From Clostridiales bacterium (lineage in GTDB: Bacteria > Bacillota_A > Clostridia > Oscillospirales > Oscillospiraceae): a stretch of 5,796 nt of DNA. The first letter of the stretch is position 1, and the number at the start of each line of letters is the position of its first letter. The notes beneath the pieces were generated by a model. The model did not search any database, was not told where the DNA came from, and saw only the letters and a program-made list of their open reading frames with translations. This document shows positions 1 through 4,082 of this stretch, piece by piece. The stretch is taken from contig JALFGI010000060.1 in NCBI GenBank assembly GCA_022777455.1, forward strand, positions 1 through 5,796, given 5' to 3'. A program made the position numbers and the translations under genes.

Positions 1-779
1 GTGGCCAGGCCGCCGGCGCCGCACATGCCTTCCTCACCGCAGATGAGGGGCACACCGGCGGGGGCGCAGATGTTGGAGACGATGGTCATGTTGGAGGCGG
101 CGGTGTTGTCGGTGGGGATGTACATGGCGTCGGCACCCTCAATGGCGGCGGTGACAACAGCCTGAATGTCGTTGGAGTCGGCGAAGGTGAAAACCTCGGT
201 GGCCACACCCAGCTCGTCCATGCAGGCGATGAACTGGTCGGCCTGGAGCACGGAGTTGGGCTCGGCGGAGCAGTAGACGATGGCGACCTTCTTGGCTTCG
301 GGAACCAGCTCCATCACGGTGTCGGCATACAGCTGCGCGGGAACACCGTCGGAGGTGCCGGAGACATTGATGCCGGTGCCCACAGTGGCGTCCATGTCGT
401 CAATGGCCAGAGCGGTGGCATAGTCGGTAACGGAGGTGCCCAGGATGGGGATGGTATCGGTAGCGGACACGGCAGCCAGCAGAGCGGGGGTAGCGTTGGC
501 CATAATCAGATCGTACTCATTGGCAACGAAGCCGGTGACGATGGTGGAACAGGTAGCGGGCTCACCCTGGGCGTTCTGCTCGTCGAAGGTGACCTTATCG
601 CCCAGCTTCTCGGTCAGAGCGTCCTTGAAGCCCTGGGTGGCTGCATCCAGAGCAGCGTGCTGCACCAGCTGGCAGATACCGACGGTGTAGGAAGCCTCTT
701 CTGCCTTGGCGGCGGGAGCGGCGGAAGCCATGGCCAGAACCATGACGGCGGCCAGAACCATTGCAATCAGTTTTTTCAT
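1..779 (-). CDS. ABC transporter substrate-binding protein, TrpX/COG2984 family (3' end outside window)
   Basis: Extracytoplasmic solute-binding component of an ABC importer; only the first 259 residues are present and the frame is still open at the left edge. Residues 1-26 form a signal peptide: KK, a hydrophobic run rich in A/V/L/M, then small residues (ASAAPAAKA). The mature part opens with the family-typical YTVGICQLVQHAALDAATQGF (from residue 31), followed by EQNAQGEP (68-75), LIMANATPAL (91-100), PILGTSVTDY (111-120), KKVAIVYCSAEPNS (163-176) and IPTDNTAASN (221-230), then a glycine-rich GEEGMCGAGG near the edge. This order is that of the PF04392 'ABC_sub_bind' family (TrpX-like; some members are linked to tryptophan or other aromatic uptake). 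The ligand cannot be read from the sequence. No lipobox cysteine follows the hydrophobic core, which is unusual for a Gram-positive binding protein. Codons are overwhelmingly GCC, ACC, GTC, ATC, AAG and CTG, suggesting high expression. AGGAG lies 9 bases before the start. Permease and ATPase genes are expected beyond position 1. Confidence 0.9.
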   Translation of the reverse strand, partial: MKKLIAMVLAAVMVLAMASAAPAAKAEEASYTVGICQLVQHAALDAATQGFKDALTEKLGDKVTFDEQNAQGEPATCSTIVTGFVANEYDLIMANATPALLAAVSATDTIPILGTSVTDYATALAIDDMDATVGTGINVSGTSDGVPAQLYADTVMELVPEAKKVAIVYCSAEPNSVLQADQFIACMDELGVATEVFTFADSNDIQAVVTAAIEGADAMYIPTDNTAASNMTIVSNICAPAGVPLICGEEGMCGAGGLA

Positions 780-788
780 GTTTCGTTT

Positions 789-796
789 CTCCTTTT
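789..796 (-). promoter_or_regulatory. Ribosome binding site of the binding-protein gene
   Basis: On the minus strand the bases read AAAAGGAG, with 9 bases between GGAG and the ATG at 779. This fixes the start immediately before a typical signal peptide. Confidence 0.8.
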
Positions 797-806
797 ATGC
801 GAACTG

Positions 807-835
807 TTGATTCCCATCGGGGACAATCAATGGGA
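807..835 (-). promoter_or_regulatory. Overlapping dyads at the transcription start (possible operator)
   Basis: TCCCAT (812-817) and ATGGGA (830-835) form a 6-bp inverted repeat with a 12-base gap. Sharing bases with it, TTGATT (807-812) and AATCAA (825-830) form a second 6-bp inverted repeat. The two pairings exclude each other and lie across the predicted start of transcription and early leader. An operator or a small switching leader are both possible; chance is not excluded. No T-box or known riboswitch pattern is recognisable. Confidence 0.3.
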
Positions 836-837
836 TA

Positions 838-867
838 ACTATAGCACCACCCTGGGAGAAATGTCAA
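838..867 (-). promoter_or_regulatory. Sigma-A type promoter for the substrate-binding protein gene
   Basis: The minus strand has a perfect -35 box TTGACA (862-867), an 18-base spacer, and TATAGT (838-843), one mismatch from TATAAT. Transcription would begin near 831, leaving a leader of about 50 bases. Sequence upstream of the -35 is strongly AT-rich and could act as an UP element (inference). It is the best promoter match in the window and fits the high-expression codon bias of the gene it precedes. Confidence 0.75.
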
Positions 868-956
868 TCGAAAATTTCAATAAACACAATCAAAAAATTG
901 AATTCATCAAAATGCACAAAGTTACATCCTCAATTTTGTTAATTGTCCCTATTCTT

Positions 957-2237
957 TCAGGAAAGCTGAGCCAGCCTCCGTCCTGCGGCTGCCAGCTCCC
1001 GCAGGGTGCTGCAGCTGATCATGGGTACGAGAGCGGTCATGGTCTGGACACTGCGCAGATACTGCCACTTCCCTTCCGGAATGGGATTGAGCCAGATCAC
1101 TCTGGCCGCCTGGCGCTTGGCCTCCAGCACAGCTCTTACCGCCCGGTTCTGGTCAATGGTTTTGGTATCGGAGAGGATGATCAGCGTGGTCCCCGCCCCC
1201 AGGATGGGAGGGTGGCGGCCGCAGATATCCTCCAGCGCCGTGCCCAGGTCCGTACCCCGGCCGTAGATGCCGGATTCCCGCACAAAGGAGCGGAAGGAAT
1301 CCATGTTGTGAAGCTGAAAGGCATCCGCCTCCACCAGCCGTTCGGAAAACAGGAAGGTGCGGGAATTCTCCGACACCTGGTTCAGCGACTGGATGAACCG
1401 CAGGGCAAACTCCGAAAACTGGACCATGGAGCCGGACACGTCACACAGAATCACCAGGCGTTTGCGGTGCTCCCGCTTTTTCCGGTAGCGCAGCCGATGG
1501 AAGCTGCCGCCGGTTTCCAGCCCAAGGCGGATGGTGCGGCGGAAATCCAGCTTGCCCCCGTGGGCCCTGGCCTTCCGCTTGGAGGAAAGCTCCCCGTTGA
1601 TCTGCTTTGCAATGCTCTGGATGATGGAGATGGCTTTGGGAATCTCCGTATCCTGGAACTGACCCAGATCCCGGTAGAGAATGCCCACCTCCGGGTCGGC
1701 CTCCATGCAGTTTTCTCCGGCGTTTTCCAGGAGCATCTGCTGCTCCATGATGGTTTTGGCAAAGACGGAATGGATGAATTCACTGTAAAGGCCGGGATTG
1801 CGCTCCATATTGGATTTATAGCGCTCTGCGAAATCCTTCAGTCGCTGCCGGGCCTCCTCCGGCATGGTGGCGTAAGTATCCCGCTGCTGCCGGGAAAGCC
1901 TGGCCTGCTCCCCGATCTGCTCCAGCTCCTGCTCCGCCTCCCGGCGGCGCTGCTCCAGCTCCCGTTCCTTTTCCTGCTGCTGCCTGGCCTGCTGCCGCAT
2001 CTTCTCCTCCGAGAGGAAAAATCCGTCGAACACCCCATCGAAGGTCAGCTGCTCCTCCCGGCTGCCGGCGTAGACGGTGCGCAGGGCGGTTTTCACCACG
2101 GTCCGGTCCGCCATTCCCAGTGCAATGAGCACCTGGGCAGCATCGGCGGTTTCCCCGGGGCCCACGTTCAGTCCCCTCAGCCGCAGCAGCCGGGAAAAAG
2201 CGGAGAGCTTTTCCAGATAAACCTGTGGCTCAACCAT
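957..2237 (-). CDS. CoxE-like von Willebrand factor A domain protein
   Basis: A 426-residue cytoplasmic protein without signal peptide or membrane segment. The N-terminal region (1-75), with LRLRGLNVGPGETADA (18-33) and FDGVFDGFF (66-74), matches the start of CoxE-like proteins (PF05762/COG3552). Residues 77-120 are a charged Q/E/R-rich predicted coiled coil. The C-terminal VWA domain begins near 259: VILCDVSGS (262-270) supplies the MIDAS D266-x-S268-x-S270, T329 in GRGTD supplies the MIDAS threonine, and D357 in ILSDTKT the final aspartate, so the metal site looks complete. In this family the VWA protein partners a MoxR AAA+ ATPase as a chaperone or remodelling pair; CoxD/CoxE in carbon monoxide dehydrogenase maturation is the known example. 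The client here is unknown. The ATG lies inside the end of the MoxR gene (8-bp overlap), with AGGGG 7 bases upstream, indicating translational coupling. The stop is TGA at 957-959. Confidence 0.92.
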   Translation of the reverse strand: MVEPQVYLEKLSAFSRLLRLRGLNVGPGETADAAQVLIALGMADRTVVKTALRTVYAGSREEQLTFDGVFDGFFLSEEKMRQQARQQQEKERELEQRRREAEQELEQIGEQARLSRQQRDTYATMPEEARQRLKDFAERYKSNMERNPGLYSEFIHSVFAKTIMEQQMLLENAGENCMEADPEVGILYRDLGQFQDTEIPKAISIIQSIAKQINGELSSKRKARAHGGKLDFRRTIRLGLETGGSFHRLRYRKKREHRKRLVILCDVSGSMVQFSEFALRFIQSLNQVSENSRTFLFSERLVEADAFQLHNMDSFRSFVRESGIYGRGTDLGTALEDICGRHPPILGAGTTLIILSDTKTIDQNRAVRAVLEAKRQAARVIWLNPIPEGKWQYLRSVQTMTALVPMISCSTLRELAAAGRRLAQLS

Positions 2238-3123
2238 GGCTGTGCCCCTGGCAATGGCCGCAGTGTTTTTCCTCCGGCTTTCCTGTTTCTTCCGCCAAAA
2301 TCTCCAGATCCTCGTTGTTTTTCAGCACAAAGCCCGCCGTCTGCCGCAGCACATCCGGGGTCAGCTCCCGGATGCCCAGGGCATCCAGTGCCGCCGCCCA
2401 ATCCAGGGTCTCGGCAATGGAGGGCTTTTTCAGAATGGCCTCATTGCTGCGCAGCTTCTGCACCGCCAGGGCCACCTGGGCGCAGAGACGGTCATCCACA
2501 TGGGGCAGTTTTTTCCGCAGAATGGCCAGTTCCTTTTCCATATCCGGGTAGTCGATGTGCAGATAGGCGCAGCGGCGGCGCAGTGCCTCGGAAAGAGGCC
2601 GGGCCCGGTTGGAGGTGAGCACCACAAAGGGGATGGACCGGGCCTTGATGGTGCCGATTTCCGGGATGCTGATCTGCTGCTCGGACAGCAGCTCCAACAG
2701 AAACGCCTCGAATTCCTCATCCGCCTTATCGATCTCGTCGATCAGCAGCACCACCGGCTTTTCGGACCGGATGGATTTCAGCAGAGGCCGCTCCAGCAGA
2801 TATTCATCGGAAAACAGCTGCTTGGTCAGTGCATCCCGGTCCTGGGTATTCATGTTCACCTGGATGGAAAGGAGCTGCTTCTGGTAGTTCCACTCGTAGA
2901 GGGCCTTGCTCTCATCCAGGCCCTCGTAGCACTGCAGCCGCACCAGCTCCCGGTCCAGGGCAGCGGCCATCACCTTGGCCACCTCGGTTTTGCCCACGCC
3001 GGCGGCGCCCTCGATGAGCAGGGGGCGACCCAGGGTCAGGGCCACATAGAGCACCGTGGCCAGCACATCGTCATAGACGTATCCGGCTTGGTCCATTTTC
3101 TGTTTCAGTTGTTCGAATTCCAT
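2230..3123 (-). CDS. MoxR family AAA+ ATPase
   Basis: A 297-residue ATPase. Walker A is GAAGVGKT (39-46), Walker B VVLLIDE (124-130), sensor 1 lies in VVLTSNRARPLSEALRRRC (N172), with arginine-finger candidates R182-R184, and the sensor 2 region is KPSIAETLDWAAALDALG (233-250). The PSIAETLDW block and the SIPEIGTIKA segment before sensor 1 are typical of MoxR proteins that pair with VWA partners. Such pairs use ATP hydrolysis to remodel or mature target proteins, in known cases inserting metals or cofactors. The C-terminus is unusual: HCGHCQGHSHG (287-297), with four His and two Cys in the last eleven residues, resembling a metal-binding tail (inference). The start is supported by GGAGG 4 bases upstream. 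The gene begins 9 bases after the HAD gene and overlaps the VWA gene by 8 bp (ATGGTTGA), so the three are probably one operon. Confidence 0.94.
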   Translation of the reverse strand: MEFEQLKQKMDQAGYVYDDVLATVLYVALTLGRPLLIEGAAGVGKTEVAKVMAAALDRELVRLQCYEGLDESKALYEWNYQKQLLSIQVNMNTQDRDALTKQLFSDEYLLERPLLKSIRSEKPVVLLIDEIDKADEEFEAFLLELLSEQQISIPEIGTIKARSIPFVVLTSNRARPLSEALRRRCAYLHIDYPDMEKELAILRKKLPHVDDRLCAQVALAVQKLRSNEAILKKPSIAETLDWAAALDALGIRELTPDVLRQTAGFVLKNNEDLEILAEETGKPEEKHCGHCQGHSHG

Positions 3124-3127
3124 ATAT

Positions 3128-3135
3128 CCTCCTTA
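3128..3135 (-). promoter_or_regulatory. Ribosome site of MoxR fused to the HAD stop codon
   Basis: The minus strand reads TAAGGAGG, in which TAA is the HAD stop codon and AAGGAGG is a near-perfect Shine-Dalgarno sequence, 4 bases before the MoxR ATG. Ribosomes finishing the HAD gene would be positioned on the next start, implying coupled translation. Confidence 0.85.
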
Positions 3136-3750
3136 TTCCGCGCAGCGGATTCCGGCCCGGCGCAGCTCCCGCCGCAGCCTTGCCACATCGCCATAGAAAA
3201 CCGTCCCCCCCATCCCGGTGAGGATGGCCCCCTCCACATTGGCGGGGGAATCGTCGATAAACCAGCATTCGCCGGGGGTCAATTCAAATTTCTCATACAG
3301 CCGCTCAAAAATCTCATGGGAGGGCTTCAGCAGCTTTTCCTCCGCGGAAACCAGCAGCTTTTCAAAGCATTCCGAGCCGGGAATCCTGGGAAAATAACGC
3401 CGCAGGGCCAGGCTGGCGTTGGACAGAAGATAAATACGGTAGCCATTGCTTTTCAGTTCCCGCACCAGCTCTGCCATGCCGGGCATGGGAATCAGATATT
3501 GCTGATACCAGCCGTAAACCATGCTTTTCACCGTCTCCCAAAGGTGCTCCGGCACCCGGGCACAGACCGCCTCTGCCACCTCATCCCCGGTCAGGATTCC
3601 CCGGTCCTGCTGCATCCACTCAATACCGTGGAAAAGCTCCCGGTTCAGGATTTCCGTCTCCTCCGGGGATAAGTCAAATTGGCCCAGTATTTCCTCCGGC
3701 TTCCAGCGAATCAAAACCCCGCCCATGTCAAAGACAATGTTTTTTATCAT
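3133..3750 (-). CDS. HAD-superfamily hydrolase, subfamily IA (YihX-like phosphatase)
   Basis: A 205-residue soluble phosphatase-type protein of normal family length. Motif I is IVFDMGGVL (5-13) with nucleophile D8; the usual second aspartate is glycine (G10), as in the FDxGG/FDxGN branch that includes YihX sugar-phosphate phosphatase. Motif II is S110 in YLLSN, motif III K142 in LLKPS, and motif IV D166-D167 in FIDDSPANVEGA, so the other catalytic residues are present. The helical cap spans about residues 17-85. The substrate is not predictable; sugar phosphates or nucleotide-like metabolites are possible from family precedent. It is the first gene of the putative HAD-MoxR-VWA operon, with GAGGAG 5 bases before the ATG. 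A functional link to the chaperone pair is suggested only by tight spacing and could be incidental. Confidence 0.92.
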   Translation of the reverse strand: MIKNIVFDMGGVLIRWKPEEILGQFDLSPEETEILNRELFHGIEWMQQDRGILTGDEVAEAVCARVPEHLWETVKSMVYGWYQQYLIPMPGMAELVRELKSNGYRIYLLSNASLALRRYFPRIPGSECFEKLLVSAEEKLLKPSHEIFERLYEKFELTPGECWFIDDSPANVEGAILTGMGGTVFYGDVARLRRELRRAGIRCAE

Positions 3751-3791
3751 ATGTACTCCTCATTTCTCCTGTACTATCCTTAGAATAATAA

Positions 3792-3819
3792 ATTGTAATT
3801 TGGCGGGCAGATACGGCAA
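3792..3819 (-). promoter_or_regulatory. Weak promoter candidate at the inverted-repeat end, facing the HAD operon
   Basis: On the minus strand TTGCCG (3814-3819) and TACAAT (3792-3797) are separated by 16 bases. The -10 matches 5 of 6 and the -35 4 of 6. The TACAAT lies in the terminal inverted repeat, so the inserted element may supply an outward promoter. Transcription would start about 35 bases before the HAD ATG. It is an alternative to, or additional to, the promoter at 4019-4047. Confidence 0.3.
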
Positions 3820-3830
3820 CGCCCCTCTTG

Positions 3831-3849
3831 GCTCTCCCTTTGGGAGAGC
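3831..3849. repeat. Left-half hairpin 1 of the inverted-repeat element
   Basis: GCTCTCCC (3831-3838) and GGGAGAGC (3842-3849) form a perfect 8-bp stem around TTT. The matching right-half stem at 3938-3956 differs at one base pair, and the change preserves pairing. Confidence 0.8.
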
Positions 3850-3852
3850 TGG

Positions 3853-3866
3853 CAGCCGTCAGGCTG
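3853..3866. repeat. Left-half hairpin 2 of the inverted-repeat element
   Basis: CAGCC (3853-3857) and GGCTG (3862-3866) form a 5-bp stem around GTCA. It corresponds to the longer 7-bp stem at 3917-3934 in the other half. Confidence 0.75.
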
Positions 3867-3916
3867 ACTGAGAGGGTACCGCAGTAAGGTAGTGGCAAAT
3901 GCATTACCCTCTCAGT

Positions 3917-3934
3917 CTGCCCCTAACGGGGCAG
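3917..3934. repeat. Right-half hairpin 2 of the inverted-repeat element
   Basis: CTGCCCC (3917-3923) and GGGGCAG (3928-3934) form a perfect 7-bp stem around TAAC. Compared with the left counterpart it has two extra G-C pairs and an A-T pair flipped to T-A. Confidence 0.8.
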
Positions 3935-3937
3935 CCA

Positions 3938-3956
3938 GCTCCCCCATAGGGGGAGC
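3938..3956. repeat. Right-half hairpin 1 of the inverted-repeat element
   Basis: GCTCCCCC (3938-3945) and GGGGGAGC (3949-3956) form a perfect 8-bp stem around ATA, the counterpart of 3831-3849. Confidence 0.8.
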
Positions 3957-4018
3957 CAAGGGGTGCGGCAATTCCGGTTCGCCAAATTACAATTTACCGA
4001 TCTTTTCTTCGCCTTATC

Positions 4019-4047
4019 ATTTTATCACATTTCCCCGCACAATACAA
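4019..4047 (-). promoter_or_regulatory. Extended -10 promoter candidate for the HAD-MoxR-VWA operon
   Basis: The minus strand reads TTGTAT (4042-4047), a 17-base spacer ending in TGA, then TAAAAT (4019-4024), giving a TGn extended -10. The -35 hexamer is the same TTGTAT as in the promoter at 5605-5633, and the spacer length and TGA extension also agree. The -35 overlaps the outer stem of the terminator at 4044-4079. If used, the transcript would carry the whole 208-bp inverted repeat in a leader of about 260 bases before the HAD start. Confidence 0.45.
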
Positions 4048-4079
4048 CAAAAAAGCTCCCGAAGGAGCTTTTTTGTTGT
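4044..4079 (-). terminator. Rho-independent terminator of the LRR lipoprotein gene (bidirectional form)
   Basis: A perfect 16-bp inverted repeat (4044-4059 with 4064-4079) has a GC-rich top (GCTCC/GGAGC) and A/T tracts of six on each side. On the minus strand the loop is TTCG closed by C-G, the very stable cUUCGg tetraloop, followed by the T run. It starts 4 bases after the lipoprotein stop codon. The symmetric A and T tracts would also allow termination on the plus strand. Confidence 0.93.
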
Positions 4080-4082
4080 GCT

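Larger units (their letters stand above)
780..956. other. AT-rich intergenic region between the VWA gene and the binding-protein gene
   Basis: This 177-bp spacer separates two minus-strand genes. The part from 844 to 956 is sharply AT-rich compared with the GC-rich genes on both sides. It carries the promoter, dyads and ribosome site annotated separately. No convincing hairpin-plus-U-tract terminator for the upstream VWA operon is visible; the best candidate is a 4-bp stem before a run of six T (minus strand, about 892-910), too weak to call. I see no small gene in it. Confidence 0.6.
3789..3996. repeat. MITE-like 208-bp imperfect inverted-repeat element
   Basis: Exact 17-bp terminal inverted repeats, TAAATTGTAATTTGGCG (3789-3805) and its complement (3980-3996), bound two halves that are imperfect reverse complements almost to the centre. 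Perfect 12-bp inner arms (ACTGAGAGGGTA at 3867-3878, complement at 3905-3916) flank a 26-base core. Each half holds two local hairpins: 3831-3849 and 3853-3866 on the left, 3917-3934 and 3938-3956 on the right. No protein is encoded. Small size, terminal repeats and TA at both outer ends suggest a non-autonomous element mobilised in trans, possibly by an IS630/Tc1-type transposase (inference). The GGGGGAGCC/CTCTCAGTC wording resembles intergenic repeats I recall from Faecalibacterium and related clostridia; that is memory, not a search. Confidence 0.8.

Noticed and set aside
860..878. CodY-like box next to the binding-protein promoter
   Set aside because: GAAAATT is present, but the other half of the AATTTTCWGAAAATT consensus does not match (about 8 of 15 overall), within what AT-rich sequence gives by chance.
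892..910. Possible terminator after the VWA gene
   Set aside because: On the minus strand a run of six T follows only a 4-bp A/T-rich stem (TTGA/TCAA). This is too weak to call an intrinsic terminator.
657..2618. A 653-codon open frame on the plus strand
   Set aside because: It runs antisense to the VWA and MoxR genes and across an AT-rich promoter region. The translation is low-complexity (G/P/L/H-rich) with no recognisable domain, and the opposite strand has full conserved motifs. It is a GC-driven shadow.
2236..3672. A 478-codon open frame on the plus strand
   Set aside because: Antisense to MoxR and HAD, which carry complete catalytic motifs. No family resemblance is seen in the plus-strand product.
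3831..3956. CRISPR-like array or small-RNA tandem repeat
   Set aside because: The repeated stems are arranged as an inverted repeat, not as direct repeats with unique spacers, and only two halves exist.
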